From contig ATWE01000002.1 of NCBI GenBank assembly GCA_000421085.1, positions 310,001 to 374,000 on the forward strand: a stretch of DNA of 64,000 nt, in the 5' to 3' direction. Under the pieces are notes generated by a model, which was given only the letters and a program-made list of their open reading frames with translations, was not told the origin of the DNA and searched no databases. The DNA is from Ensifer sp. USDA 6670 (lineage in GTDB: Bacteria; Pseudomonadota; Alphaproteobacteria; Rhizobiales; Rhizobiaceae). Positions 11,600-21,317 of this stretch are shown here, piece by piece; the first letter of the stretch is position 1, and each line of letters starts with the position of its first letter. The position numbers and the translations under genes were made by a program.

Positions 11600-12121
11600 G
11601 TGGACCCTACCCCCGCGCCCGACCCGATGCTCGACGCCACCCTAAGGCAGATGGCCGATATCGCCTTGCCACCGCCCGTATCGATGATGCCGGCCACCTG
11701 GGGCTGGGCGACGCTCATCGCGGCGGTCGCGCTCATCCTCGCCGCGGTCCTCTGGCGCTGGCTCCGCCGACGCGCACGGAACCGTTATCGCCGGGAAGCG
11801 CTCGCGGAACTCTCCTTGCTGGAGAAGGCCATCGACACGCCTGCCGGGCGCAGACACGCCTTGCAAAGCCTGCCCGCGCTGCTCAAGCGCACGGCGCTCG
11901 CGGCCTGGCAGAGGGAAACGGTCGCCTCCCTCAGCGGCAAAGGCTGGTCCGATTTCCTCCGCGCACATGCCGGCACGGCGCGGATAGATGACGAAGCCTA
12001 TCGTTTCTTCGCCGAAAGCGAATACCGCCCGTCGGCGCTAGCCTCGACGGACGAGGCTACGGCGCGTCAGAGCCTCGCGGCGGCTCGCCAATGGATCGAG
12101 GCCCACGATGTACGTCCTTGA
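11600..12121 (+). CDS. DUF4381 small membrane protein of the MoxR-Bat operon
   Basis: 173 residues, GTG start directly after the DUF58 stop (TAAGTG), implying translational coupling. One transmembrane helix (about 33-53, ATLIAAVALILAAVLWRWL) is followed by an Arg-rich cytoplasmic stretch and a helical tail (LPALLKRTALAAWQRE, SLSGKGWSDFLRAHAG) typical of DUF4381. The family occurs almost only in MoxR-Bat operons between the DUF58 and VWA genes. The 3' end overlaps the next gene by 14 bases. Confidence 0.88.
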   Translation: MDPTPAPDPMLDATLRQMADIALPPPVSMMPATWGWATLIAAVALILAAVLWRWLRRRARNRYRREALAELSLLEKAIDTPAGRRHALQSLPALLKRTALAAWQRETVASLSGKGWSDFLRAHAGTARIDDEAYRFFAESEYRPSALASTDEATARQSLAAARQWIEAHDVRP

Positions 12122-13112
12122 CCATCCCTGGTTCCTCGTGCTTCTGCCCGCGCCCCTTCTCGTCTGGTGGCTGCTGCCGCCATACCGGGAGCAGACGCCG
12201 GCAGTGCGCATTCCCTTCTTCGAGGATATCACCAAAGCCGCAGGCATCGGCCCGACGGAAGGCTCGGTCGTGCCGCGTGCCAACCTGCTTCAGAAGATCA
12301 TCGCTCCGATCTGCTGGCTTCTGGTGCTGACGGCGCTCGCCCGCCCGCAATTCGTCGAGCCGCCGATCGAGAAGACCGAGCCTCAGCGCGATCTCATGCT
12401 CGCCCTCGACCTTTCCCAATCGATGGACACGCGCGACTTCAGAAATCCGCAGGGCAATCTCGAGGCGCGGGTCGATGCGGTGAAGGCCGTGTTGGCGGAC
12501 TTCGTCGACCGCCGCCCGCATGATCGGCTGGGCTTGATCGCCTTCGGCGACGCTCCCTACCCGCTCGTTCCCTTTACCATGGATCATACGACCGTCCGAT
12601 CCATGCTGACGGGCGCCTTGCCCGGAATGGCCGGCCCGCGAACCGCCCTGGGCGACGCGATCGGGCTGTCGATCAAGCTGTTCGAGGAGAGCCAGGCGCC
12701 CGACAAAGTGCTGGTGGTGCTGACCGACGGCAACGACACCGCAAGCAAGATGCCGCCCGACAAGGCAGCCGAGATCGCGGGTCAGAACAACATCCGCATC
12801 CATGCGATCGGCATCGGCGATCCGAATGCTGAAGGGGAGGAGAAGCTCGATACGGCAGTTCTGCAGAAGATCGCCTCGGCAACCGGAGGGCGATATTTCT
12901 TCGGCCAGGACCAGCAGGCGCTTGCAGATATCTACGCACTGCTCGACAGCATCACGCCGACAAACCAGAAGACGTTGAGCTGGCGGCCACGCATCGAGCT
13001 GTTCCACTACCCGCTGGGTGCCGCCGTTCTCCTCGTGCTCGCCTATCACGCCCTGATGTGGCTGCTGTCGATCCGCGCCGCCCGCAGGCGTAACAGCGAG
13101 GCAGAAGCATGA
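12108..13112 (+). CDS. batA: BatA-type VWA domain membrane protein
   Basis: 334 residues. N-terminal hydrophobic helices (about 8-24 and 62-80) precede a von Willebrand A domain with an intact metal site: DLSQS (101-105), the Thr in GPRTALGDA, and VVLTDGND. A C-terminal helix (about 303-323) anchors it, so the VWA domain sits between two membrane regions as in BatA. It overlaps DUF4381 by 14 bases and the next gene by 4. Bat proteins were linked to aerotolerance in Bacteroides; here the role is inferred only from operon structure. Confidence 0.93.
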   Translation: MYVLDHPWFLVLLPAPLLVWWLLPPYREQTPAVRIPFFEDITKAAGIGPTEGSVVPRANLLQKIIAPICWLLVLTALARPQFVEPPIEKTEPQRDLMLALDLSQSMDTRDFRNPQGNLEARVDAVKAVLADFVDRRPHDRLGLIAFGDAPYPLVPFTMDHTTVRSMLTGALPGMAGPRTALGDAIGLSIKLFEESQAPDKVLVVLTDGNDTASKMPPDKAAEIAGQNNIRIHAIGIGDPNAEGEEKLDTAVLQKIASATGGRYFFGQDQQALADIYALLDSITPTNQKTLSWRPRIELFHYPLGAAVLLVLAYHALMWLLSIRAARRRNSEAEA

Positions 13113-14677
13113 TTGCCGATTTCCACTTCCTTCGCCCGTGGTGGCTGCTTGCGGTTCTTGCGGCGGCACTGCTCGTATGGCTCTTGCGCCGGCAATCGGA
13201 TATGCGCTCCCGCTGGAAGCACCTGATCGCGCCCAATCTGCTCGATCACCTCCTCGTCGACCGTGGCCGGGCGCGCACGTTCCGGCCCGTCTATCTGGTG
13301 GCCGGCCTAATTGCCCTATCCGGCCTTGCCGCGGCCGGCCCGACATGGGAACGCGAGCGTCCGCCCTTCGTCGAAGACACGGCGCCGCTCGCGATCGCCG
13401 TCGACCTCGGCCAGACGATGAATGCGACCGACATCTCGCCGACACGGCTCGAGCGCGCCAAGCTCAAGGTGCGCGACATCATGGCCAGGCGGAAAGGCGC
13501 CCGGACGGCATTGTTCGCCTATGCCGGCTCGGCCCATATGGTGCTGCCCCTGACCGATGACGCGTCGCTCGTCGCTACCTATCTAGCAGCCCTGTCGCCA
13601 GCGCTCATGCCCGTCGACGGCAAGGATACCGCCACGGCGCTCGAAGCCGCAGAGGCGGCCCTGGCCACCGAGCCGGCGCCGGGCACGATCCTGTTTCTGA
13701 CCGATGGGGTCGAGCAGGGCGCATTTGCCGCTTTCTCGCAATATAAGGGCCGCAACGACCTGATGGTGCTGGGCATCGGCACCGAAGAAGGCGGCCCCGT
13801 GAAGATCGGAAGCGGCGCGTATCTGACCGACGGCACCGGCGCTCGCGTTCAGGCGCGACTCGACGTCGACGCCTTGAAGGAACTCCAGTCGACCTCCCCT
13901 GCACAGGTGGCGACGGTCACCCTCGATGATGGCGACATCGACTGGATCGTCCGGCGTATACAGACGTCCTTCGCTCAAAGAACGGAGGAGGGTCTTACCA
14001 TTTGGCGCGACATGGGCTGGTACCTGACCATCGCCGTCGCGATCCTCGTCGCCTTCACCTTCCGCCGGGGTCATAGCGTCCGTTGGCTCGGGGCTGTCGC
14101 GGTGCTCCTGTCGTTCGCCATGATCGGCCGGGCGGAGGCGGCGGATTTCGCGGACATGTGGCTGACGCCCGACCAGCAGGGACAGCGCGCTTTCTCCCGC
14201 GGCGACTATGCCGCCGCGGCAGAACACTACGCCGATCCGCAATGGCGTGGTGTTTCGCTCTATCGCGCCGGCCGTTATCGGGACGCGATCGACGCCTTTG
14301 CACAGTCTACGGCACCGGAGAGCTATTTCAATCAGGGCAACGCGCTGATGCATCTGGACAAGCCGGACGAAGCGATAGCCGCCTACCGGCAGGCTCTCAA
14401 GCAGCGCGCCGATTGGGTCGAGGCAAAGACCAATCTGGCGCTGGCGGAACGGCGCAAAAAGGAGAAGGACAAGCAGGAAGAGGAAAAGCAGCAGGAGGCC
14501 GCCGGGCTAGACCCGGACGACGTACAGTTCGACGACAAGGCCAAACACGGCAAGGAGGGTCAGGTCCAGGCCGGCGCGCAGACGGCGGAGATGTGGATGC
14601 GCAACATCCAGGTTTCGCCGGCCGCCCTTCTGGCCCGCAAGTTCGCGATCGAGGCATCGGAAGGGGACCGCCAATGA
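13109..14677 (+). CDS. batB: BatB-type VWA protein fused to TPR (BatB-BatC-like)
   Basis: 522 residues. Two N-terminal helices (8-27, 60-76), a VWA domain (about 93-285), a helix near 310-325, then a signal-like hydrophobic stretch and TPR repeats (about 355-450; AFSRGDYAAAAEHYADPQW, YFNQGNALMHLDKPDEAI) and a charged tail. The VWA metal motif is DLGQT (99-103) instead of DxSxS, so the second serine is replaced by threonine and the first by glycine; metal binding may be altered. The fusion joins the roles of separate BatB and BatC proteins. It overlaps both neighbours by 4 bases (ATGA). Confidence 0.92.
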   Translation: MIADFHFLRPWWLLAVLAAALLVWLLRRQSDMRSRWKHLIAPNLLDHLLVDRGRARTFRPVYLVAGLIALSGLAAAGPTWERERPPFVEDTAPLAIAVDLGQTMNATDISPTRLERAKLKVRDIMARRKGARTALFAYAGSAHMVLPLTDDASLVATYLAALSPALMPVDGKDTATALEAAEAALATEPAPGTILFLTDGVEQGAFAAFSQYKGRNDLMVLGIGTEEGGPVKIGSGAYLTDGTGARVQARLDVDALKELQSTSPAQVATVTLDDGDIDWIVRRIQTSFAQRTEEGLTIWRDMGWYLTIAVAILVAFTFRRGHSVRWLGAVAVLLSFAMIGRAEAADFADMWLTPDQQGQRAFSRGDYAAAAEHYADPQWRGVSLYRAGRYRDAIDAFAQSTAPESYFNQGNALMHLDKPDEAIAAYRQALKQRADWVEAKTNLALAERRKKEKDKQEEEKQQEAAGLDPDDVQFDDKAKHGKEGQVQAGAQTAEMWMRNIQVSPAALLARKFAIEASEGDRQ

Positions 14678-16023
14678 TGACCCCAGCGTCCCGTTTGTGC
14701 CGGCTCATTGCAGCGCTGTTCTGCTGGATCGCTGCCGCGGGCCCGGCGCTCTCCGCCGATCCGCTCGCCCGGGCTGCATTGCAATCGGAGGGAACGCTCT
14801 ATGCCGGCCAGCAAATTCTCATAGACGTCGACGTGCTTGTCCCGAATTACTTCCTGCAGCCACCGCAATTCCCGGCGATCGACCTGCCCGGTGCGATAGT
14901 GACGCTTGACAACGGGCGGGCGCTCAACCTCAACGAAACGATCGACGGGACCGCTTACTCCGGTATTCGCCGCACCTATGTCGTTACGCCCCGGTCGCCA
15001 GGCGATTTCACCTTGCCTCCTGCCGTGATCAGTTTCGCCTATGCGGCAGTCCCCCCTCAGGCCACCCGAGGCGAGGTTACGCTTCCACCGCTTCGCTTCA
15101 CCGTTCGGGAAGCACCGGGGGGTGCCGGAGAACGTCCCGGTGTTGTTGCCGCGAAAGTCGGCATCAGCCAGGAACTCGATCGGGATCCGGCAGCTCTGAA
15201 GGCGGGTGACACACTGGTCCGGACGGTCACGGTGCGCGCCGAAGGCCTTCGCGCCATGATGATTCCCGAGCCGGATTTTTCGGCCCCGGAGGGGGTGCGT
15301 CTCTACCGGCAGGATCCCGCGCTTTCTGAAGAAACGGACCGCAACGGCCAGTCAATCGCGGGCATCCGCAAGGATGTTGCAAGCTACCTCTTCCGGGAGC
15401 CCGGCACCTTTGTCCTGCCTGCGGTGGTTCTGAGCTGGTTCGACCCGGCCTCAGCGGCGACGCAGTCGGCGAACGCGCCCGCCGTCAGCGTGACCGTTGC
15501 AGCCGCGGCCTCCCGCTCTCCGGCCATCGCACCTCCGGCGCCCGAGCCGCAACGCCCACCCTTCGACTGGCTGCGTCTGGCTACGATTGCCGGGGGCGTG
15601 TTTCTCACTGCCCTCGTCCTTTGGGCATCCGCCAACGCCCTCAGTCGGCTGGAAGCATGGTGGCAGGAGCGCCGCTCGAAAGAGCGGCAGTCGGAGCCGG
15701 CATTTTTCCGGGAGGTCGAGCAAGCCTGCAGGAGCGGCTCGGACGAGGCCATCGCACGCGCGCTCGACACCTGGTCGCGCAAGGCGGGAGTGATGCCGCT
15801 CGAATCCTGGCTCGACCGTTTTGCCGACGCAGAAACGCAGCAGGTTTACCAGGCCCGGCAGAGGGCGCTTTACGGCCTTGCGGAGGCATCTCCCCGGCCG
15901 GTGCGCGGAGACCTGTTCCTTCCGGGGCTGAAAAAGGCACGGAAGATCTGGTTGATGCAAGGGGAGAAGGCGCCCGGACGACGCGAGCCCGCCTTGCGGC
16001 CTCTCAACCCGACCATGCCGTAG
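14674..16023 (+). CDS. batD: BatD-like membrane protein (oxygen-tolerance family)
   Basis: 449 residues. A signal peptide (about 1-27, cut near LSADPLA), periplasmic beta-rich domains (GTLYAGQQILIDVDVLVPNY; PGDFTLPPAVISF; FREPGTFVLPAVVLSWFD), one transmembrane helix (about 302-322) and a cytoplasmic helical tail. This matches BatD. ATG 14674 overlaps the previous stop by 4 bases and is followed immediately by a second ATG. It is the last gene of the MoxR-Bat operon; a 146-base gap separates it from the BCCT transporter. Confidence 0.9.
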   Translation: MMTPASRLCRLIAALFCWIAAAGPALSADPLARAALQSEGTLYAGQQILIDVDVLVPNYFLQPPQFPAIDLPGAIVTLDNGRALNLNETIDGTAYSGIRRTYVVTPRSPGDFTLPPAVISFAYAAVPPQATRGEVTLPPLRFTVREAPGGAGERPGVVAAKVGISQELDRDPAALKAGDTLVRTVTVRAEGLRAMMIPEPDFSAPEGVRLYRQDPALSEETDRNGQSIAGIRKDVASYLFREPGTFVLPAVVLSWFDPASAATQSANAPAVSVTVAAAASRSPAIAPPAPEPQRPPFDWLRLATIAGGVFLTALVLWASANALSRLEAWWQERRSKERQSEPAFFREVEQACRSGSDEAIARALDTWSRKAGVMPLESWLDRFADAETQQVYQARQRALYGLAEASPRPVRGDLFLPGLKKARKIWLMQGEKAPGRREPALRPLNPTMP

Positions 16024-16169
16024 TCAGAGGAATACGAAACCGGGTCGTCTCTTATCGATTAATCGGTCCAAACGGGCAGGCGTGCTACGTTGGCCGAAGG
16101 GATTCGAGGGAAATCGGACGTCCTTTCCTCATCCCGCTCACGCGTAGAATCTGTGGGGGGTGACATTAA

Positions 16170-18149
16170 GTGCAGCGTTTCAAAGTGAATTTGCCGGTAT
16201 TCGTCGGCTCGGTTGCCGTCATCGCTCTGTTCGTCGCAATCGGTGTGATTGCGCCGAAGAGAGCTGAAGCGATTTTCAGCGGAATGCAGTCTGCGATCCT
16301 GTCCGGTTTCGGTTGGCTCTACCTGCTCTCGGTCGCCATCTTTCTGTTTTCGATGCTCTTTTTGGCGTTCAGCCGTTACGGCGAGTTGAAACTCGGAGCG
16401 GATGATTCCGAACCCGAATTCAGGTACCTGTCCTGGATCGCCATGTTGTTTGCCGCCGGCATGGGCATTGGCCTCATGTATTTTGCAGTCGGCGAGCCGA
16501 TAACGCATTTTGCCTCGCCGCCGGAAGCCGAACCTCTGACCATCGCAGCCCAGCGCGAGGCAATGAGCGTGACCTTCTTCCATTGGGGGGTGCACGCCTG
16601 GGCAATATACTCGGTCGTCGGGCTGTCACTCGCCTATTTCGGATACCGGTACAATTTACCCCTGACCGTCCGATCCGGCCTCTACCCGCTCCTCAAGGAG
16701 GGCATTCACGGGCCGATCGGACATGTCGTCGATATTTTCGCGATCTGCGGGACGATGTTCGGGCTCGCAACCTCGCTCGGATTCGGCGTTCTTCAGATAA
16801 ACTCCGGACTGAACTATCTATTGGGGGTTCCCCAGTCGATCTACGTCCAGCTCCTGCTCGTGGCCGTGGTGACGGCAATTGCGACTATCTCGGTGGTCAC
16901 CGGCGTCGAAAAGGGTGTCCGCATTCTCAGCGAGACCAATCTGTTCCTGGCAGTACTGCTGATGCTCTTCGTGCTGGTGGTCGGGCCGACCGGCACGCTC
17001 ATGCGCGACTTCGTCCAGAACATCGGTCTCTATCTCGATGGCCTGGTTTTGCGAACCTTCAATATCTATGCTTACGAGCCGCGCCCGTGGATCGACAGCT
17101 GGACCCTGTTCTATTGGGCATGGTGGATTTCCTGGTCACCCTTCGTCGGCATGTTCATCGCGCGCATTTCCCGTGGGCGTACCGTGAGAGAGTTCGTCAC
17201 CGCCGTCCTCTTCGTACCGGCCATGTTCACTTTCCTCTGGATGACAGTCTTTGGAAACACGGCAATCCACGTGGACACGACGATCGCCAACGGTGAACTG
17301 GCGCGTGACGTGAAGGCGGACCTTTCGGTCGCTCTTTTCCAGTTCTTCGAGTATCTGCCGTGGTCCGCGGTAACCTCGACGCTCGCAGTTCTGCTCGTCA
17401 GCATATTCTTCGTGACCTCCAGCGACTCCGGCTCACTGGTGATCGACACGATTGCGTCCGGCGGAGAAACGGCGACACCTGCTCTTCAGCGGGTTTTCTG
17501 GTGTTCGCTCAGCGGTATCGTTGCGGCCGTTCTGCTCTCCACCGGCGGCCTGACGGCACTCCAATCCGCCACGATCTCCACGGCACTGCCGTTCAGCCTG
17601 GTGATGCTCATTTTGGTGTGGTCGCTATTCGTCGGAATGCGGGCCGATCTCGCCCGCACACAATCGCCCGGATCGGTCGGGCCCAGAGCCTATCCCGCGT
17701 CCGGCGTGCCCTGGCAGCGGCGACTGGCGATGACCTTGAGCACGCCGGATAAGCGGGCAGTGGAGAGGTTCCTGCAGGCTTCCGTGCTTCCGGCACTGGA
17801 GGCCGTGGCCAGGGAGCTGACGCGCCGTTCTCGGCCGGCGTCCGTCGACCGGGATGCCGAAACGGGAGCACTGACCCTCACTGTTCCGGCCGAAGGCCAT
17901 CGCGATTTCGTCTATGGCGTGCAGATGTCGGAACACAAGCTTCCGGCTTTTACCGCGCATGACGCAACCGTGGCAAATGTCCGCTACGAGGCGCGCACCT
18001 TCTTTTCTGACGGCAGCCGCGGCTATGACATCATGGGAATGGCGGTCAACCAGATCATCAACGATGTTCTGTTTCAGTTCGAACGATACACGGGCTTCGT
18101 CCGGTCCCCAGAGTCCTCGCTGCTGGCGGCCTCGCCCGAAGAGCAATAG
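16170..18149 (+). CDS. BCCT family transporter (betaine/choline/carnitine type)
   Basis: 659 residues, GTG start preceded by GGGGGG. Twelve membrane helices are expected. Family signatures: [18 protein letters not shown] near residue 95, and the TM8 tryptophan motif [20 protein letters not shown] at about 312-331. A roughly 145-residue cytoplasmic C-terminal extension (from about 512) resembles that of BetT. BCCT carriers take up quaternary ammonium compounds with Na+ or H+. The tail makes choline (BetT-like) a reasonable guess, but substrate cannot be set from sequence. It converges on the arylsulfatase. Confidence 0.92.
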   Translation: MQRFKVNLPVFVGSVAVIALFVAIGVIAPKRAEAIFSGMQSAILSGFGWLYLLSVAIFLFSMLFLAFSRYGELKLGADDSEPEFRYLSWIAMLFAAGMGIGLMYFAVGEPITHFASPPEAEPLTIAAQREAMSVTFFHWGVHAWAIYSVVGLSLAYFGYRYNLPLTVRSGLYPLLKEGIHGPIGHVVDIFAICGTMFGLATSLGFGVLQINSGLNYLLGVPQSIYVQLLLVAVVTAIATISVVTGVEKGVRILSETNLFLAVLLMLFVLVVGPTGTLMRDFVQNIGLYLDGLVLRTFNIYAYEPRPWIDSWTLFYWAWWISWSPFVGMFIARISRGRTVREFVTAVLFVPAMFTFLWMTVFGNTAIHVDTTIANGELARDVKADLSVALFQFFEYLPWSAVTSTLAVLLVSIFFVTSSDSGSLVIDTIASGGETATPALQRVFWCSLSGIVAAVLLSTGGLTALQSATISTALPFSLVMLILVWSLFVGMRADLARTQSPGSVGPRAYPASGVPWQRRLAMTLSTPDKRAVERFLQASVLPALEAVARELTRRSRPASVDRDAETGALTLTVPAEGHRDFVYGVQMSEHKLPAFTAHDATVANVRYEARTFFSDGSRGYDIMGMAVNQIINDVLFQFERYTGFVRSPESSLLAASPEEQ

Positions 18150-18172
18150 AACATTGCCAGGAAATCTGAAAA

Positions 18173-18202
18173 GGAAAGGCGGAAGCTTACCCCCGCCTTT
18201 CC
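18173..18202. terminator. Hairpin between convergent BCCT and sulfatase genes
   Basis: GGAAAGGCGG pairs perfectly with CCGCCTTTCC across a 10-base loop, 23 bases after the BCCT stop. It is placed to terminate the transporter message and possibly the sulfatase from the other side. Confidence 0.6.
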
Positions 18203-18297
18203 CGAAGATCGCAATATGGCTGGAATATGCGATCCTCGTTACCTCGTTTGCATCGCCCACCCTACTGGAGATAGCTAGCGGGTGCCGACGAAGCGCA

Positions 18298-19956
18298 TCA
18301 ACGCGGCGCCAGGCCCTCTAACGCGCCGAGCCGCTTGAGCGCGGCCTGCTGTTGCAGCCACGTATAGCTGATCCCACTGGCGTTCAGCGTGCTGCCCGGC
18401 TGGTAGGGATACTGATCGAAGTCCTGGAAGAACTCGTTGATCTTGCCCTGGATCGGCACCAGGAGCCACATGTTCTGGGCTATGAACTCCATGGCCCCTC
18501 CCCCTTCTTTCGCACCTCGCTCATAGGGATCCATTCTCAGATTGGTGATATTGGCCCAGCTCGGCGTCTCGCGGGTGGCCGTTGCGATGTTGCCTTCACT
18601 GTTGACTGCAAAGCTGAGTTTCCAATCGTTCCACCGGATCGCATTCAGATTGCCGCCCTGATCGAAATAGTAGACCGATTCGCGGGGCGGCTCGTCGGCC
18701 TCGCTCTTGAGGAGCGCGGTGAGGTCGTAGCCGTCGAGATGAACCTTGAAGTTCTTGTCGCCGGACTGGAAGCCCGCCTTCATCTGCTCCTTGACGTCGG
18801 GAATACCGGCGGCGGCCGCGAAGGTCGGCATCCAGTCCATCAGGGTCACGGGATCGTTGATCTGCGTGCCCGGCTTAACCACGCCCGGCCAGCGCACCAT
18901 CATCGGAATGCGGAAACCACCTTCCCAGGTCGTGCCCTTTTCGCCGTGGAACATGGTCATAGCCCCATCCGGCCACAAAGCGAGTTCGGCGCCGTTGTCA
19001 GTGGTGTAGAGCACGATCGTGTTTTCGGTGATGCCGAGGTCGTCGAGCTGCTGCAGCAGCTGGCCAACATGGCCGTCATGCTCCACCATGCCGTCGGCAT
19101 GGATGCCTTTGCCGGTCTTGCCCATGGATTCCGGCTTCAGATGGGTGAAGACGTGCATGCGCGTCGAGTTGAACCAGCAGAAGAACGGCTTGTCGGCCTT
19201 CGCCTGGCGATCGATGAAGTCCTTCGCGGCAGCAAGGAACTCTTCATCGACGGTCTCCATGCGCTTGGTGTTGAGCGCTCCGGTATCTTCGATCTTGCCG
19301 TCCGCGCTCGATTTGATGACTCCGCGCGGCCCGAACTTCTTCCGGAATTCCTCATCCTTCGGATAGAAGTAGCCTTCCGGCTCCTCCTCTGCATTCAGGT
19401 GGTAGAGGTTGCCGAAGAACTCGTCGAAGCCGTGGTTCGTCGGCAGGTGCTCGTCGCGGTCGCCCAGGTGATTCTTGCCGAACTGGCCGGTTGCATATCC
19501 CTTGGACTTCATGACGTCGGCGATGGTCGGCATCCAGTCCTGAATGCCGTGCGGGTCGCCGGGCATGCCGATCGTCAGCAGCCCCGTGCGGAACGGTTCC
19601 TGGCCGAGAATGAAGGAAGCGCGCCCTGCGGTGCAGCTTTGCTGACCGTAGGCATCGGTGAAGATCGCGCCCTCGGCTGCGATACGATCGATGTTCGGCG
19701 TGCGATAACCCATCAGCCCCATGGTGTAGGCGCTGATTTGCGGAATGCCGATGTCGTCGCCGAAGATGACGAGAATGTTCGGCGGCTTGCCGTTGGTTGC
19801 TGCCGGTTGCTGCTGAGCCTTTGCGCTGCCCACGGCCATGGTACCGTTCGCTGCAGCCGCAGCCGCAAGGATCGTACCGCCCAGCAGAAGGCTTCGACGA
19901 CCTATGGAGATCGAATCTTGCGAATTTTCACGCTTTTCAGCATCTTGAAGGCTCAT
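18298..19956 (-). CDS. Arylsulfatase with Tat signal peptide
   Basis: 552 residues. The N-terminus carries a twin-arginine signal (SIGRRSLLLGG, Arg20-Arg21) ending near AKAQQQ, so it is folded before export to the periplasm. Type I sulfatase features: metal Asp67-Asp68 in FGDDIG, formylglycine cysteine Cys108 in CTAGRASF (CxAxR form), TGQFGKNHLGD, and DNGAELALWPDGAMTMFHGEKGTTWEGG. It hydrolyses a sulfate ester; the substrate is unknown. Maturation needs a formylglycine-generating enzyme, none of which is in the window. The C-terminal repeat-free tail (PGSTLNASGISYTWLQQQ) is typical of this arylsulfatase subgroup. Confidence 0.93.
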   Translation of the reverse strand: MSLQDAEKRENSQDSISIGRRSLLLGGTILAAAAAANGTMAVGSAKAQQQPAATNGKPPNILVIFGDDIGIPQISAYTMGLMGYRTPNIDRIAAEGAIFTDAYGQQSCTAGRASFILGQEPFRTGLLTIGMPGDPHGIQDWMPTIADVMKSKGYATGQFGKNHLGDRDEHLPTNHGFDEFFGNLYHLNAEEEPEGYFYPKDEEFRKKFGPRGVIKSSADGKIEDTGALNTKRMETVDEEFLAAAKDFIDRQAKADKPFFCWFNSTRMHVFTHLKPESMGKTGKGIHADGMVEHDGHVGQLLQQLDDLGITENTIVLYTTDNGAELALWPDGAMTMFHGEKGTTWEGGFRIPMMVRWPGVVKPGTQINDPVTLMDWMPTFAAAAGIPDVKEQMKAGFQSGDKNFKVHLDGYDLTALLKSEADEPPRESVYYFDQGGNLNAIRWNDWKLSFAVNSEGNIATATRETPSWANITNLRMDPYERGAKEGGGAMEFIAQNMWLLVPIQGKINEFFQDFDQYPYQPGSTLNASGISYTWLQQQAALKRLGALEGLAPR

Positions 19957-20431
19957 GCTTTACTCCTCTTGTATGTTCGGAACCCAGGCGGCTGCTGCCG
20001 TTTTTGGGCTCTGAGATTTCATTGAAGCAGCGCTTAAGGCCGGTTCAAAGCTTGCTCCGCCAGCCGGACTGAGCCGCGCGGCGTAGATGACGTCTGGCGG
20101 AGCGATTGCACGCGCAGACGTCGTAGCCGTTGCCGAGGTGGTCCGGCTTGCGATCTATGTCACCCTCCACAGTGTCCTTACGAATCTTGCGATGCGGGCC
20201 GACCGGAACGCTTTTATCTCCCGGGAAGCCGGCACGCCTGATGATAGCCGGCCGGATTATCCGCCGAAGACGCAAACGAGAGAAGTTGGACCAAGGGGAA
20301 ACACGAGGAAGACGATGGAGCAGACGGAAACCGCGCAGACTTTTCCTCATCGCGATCTAAGGCCCGTTGAGATTCGTCTGGCGTCTGCGGCTGCTGCGAG
20401 ATGGACTATCGCGTTTCTCCTCGCTCATCTA

Positions 20432-20445
20432 TGTGCTCGTCACAG
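20432..20445 (-). repeat. CTGTGACGAGCACA repeat, inverted copy
   Basis: TGTGCTCGTCACAG is the exact reverse complement of the 14-base core found at 20518-20531 and 20999-21012. It lies 71 bases from the next copy and could pair with it in a transcript. Confidence 0.6.
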
Positions 20446-20515
20446 ACGTGAGAGCAGCGCCGCGTCTGCGGCGCGGAAAGAGTCTTTCAGCCAAAGGACT
20501 TGGTCTGGCTGAATC

Positions 20516-20532
20516 CCTGTGACGAGCACAGG
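20516..20532 (+). repeat. CCTGTG-ACGAG-CACAGG palindromic repeat
   Basis: A 6-base stem with a 5-base loop, followed by AGATCAAA as at the 20997 copy. This kind of short palindrome is dispersed in rhizobial genomes. Confidence 0.65.
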
Positions 20533-20725
20533 AGATCAAAACCCTCGGGGTATGCCGAACCGCGATAGGCCTTGTGGGCGGAGGCGCCGAAAGCGGCGGG
20601 TCCCACAACGGGCTACGACTTCCTCCCCAACCCTGCCACACGCGCGAGATGCGAGCGCTTTCGGGAGTAGTTGGGCGCAGTCATCGGATAGTCGTCGGGA
20701 AGGCCCCACTTCGCACGTCGATGCC

Positions 20726-20854
20726 GTGCCGATCCCTGATCCGCCCGGCCGGGTGATCAAGGTCGTCGTGCTCGTCATCGCCGCCCTGATCGCGATCGTC
20801 CTGCTTTTGCAGTTCGCGGGATTGATCGGCCCGGTAGACGTTGTTAGACCGTGA
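20726..20854 (+). CDS. Possible 42-residue single-helix membrane peptide
   Basis: A GTG-initiated frame encodes a short polar leader (MPIPDPPGRVIK), one strong hydrophobic helix (VVVLVIAALIAIVLLLQFAG) and a short tail. Hydrophobic character in a non-coding region is the only support; no clear Shine-Dalgarno is seen. It may be a real small membrane protein or the end of a decayed longer gene, as the frame stays open upstream to about 20519. Confidence 0.3.
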   Translation: MPIPDPPGRVIKVVVLVIAALIAIVLLLQFAGLIGPVDVVRP

Positions 20855-20996
20855 AAACCGGCTATTTCGGCCCAGGTATAAAAAAATTTTCGGATTTGGT
20901 ACAAAATAAGCCCTGGCTAAAATAGAGCGACGCCTAATTGCTTGATCACAATGGCGTTTTTCCAGCGCAGGAAACCGCTTTTTGCCGACCTCTGGA

Positions 20997-21017
20997 TTCC
21001 TGTGACGAGCACAGGAA
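20997..21017 (+). repeat. TTCCTGTG-ACGAG-CACAGGAA palindromic repeat
   Basis: The longest copy of the element, with an 8-base perfect stem. It is followed by TGAGGAGATCAAA, matching the tail of the 20516 copy after a small deletion there. Confidence 0.7.
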
Positions 21018-21317
21018 TGAGGAGATCAAATAAGCCGCGGCGGGTATCCCGAATCTCAACAGCCCTTAGACCAAACCGGAGTAGCCATCGTCGAGCGGGC
21101 CGGGAAGCCTTACCGTATCGCAACCGACGAGGCGCAGCAGGCGTTCGTTGGCAAACACCGCTCTTGAGGGATTCCTTGAAACACCCGCGGTTTGCGAGTA
21201 AAATTACGGCAGCAATTCAAAGCGTTACAGAACCGTGCGATCTGAGGTGAACGGAGTTGCAACCTAAGCTGCACGCGAGTGGTGACGCTTTGCCAAACTT
21301 CACATGTGGAGGTTGTC

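Larger units (their letters stand above)
19957..21317. other. 1.36-kb mostly non-coding region with dispersed palindromes
   Basis: No convincing full-length gene is present. Open frames here lack signatures and Shine-Dalgarno sites. The region holds three copies of a CTGTGACGAGCACA element (see repeats) and a possible tiny membrane ORF near 20726. The 3' part contains the promoter of the SPW protein gene. It looks like a mosaic of repeats and possible gene remnants. Confidence 0.6.

Noticed and set aside
14083-14673. Upstream extension of BatD
   Set aside because: The frame overlaps the BatB-TPR gene, and ATG 14674 begins a clear signal peptide with a four-base overlap.
18298-19956. Choline sulfatase (BetC) next to a possible choline transporter
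   Set aside because: The protein has a Tat signal and a CTAGR motif with arylsulfatase features; BetC is cytoplasmic with a CxPSR motif, and no bet genes are present.
20087-20512. 141-codon open frame before the repeat region
   Set aside because: No Shine-Dalgarno, no motifs, composition unlike a protein, and its end runs into the dispersed repeat.
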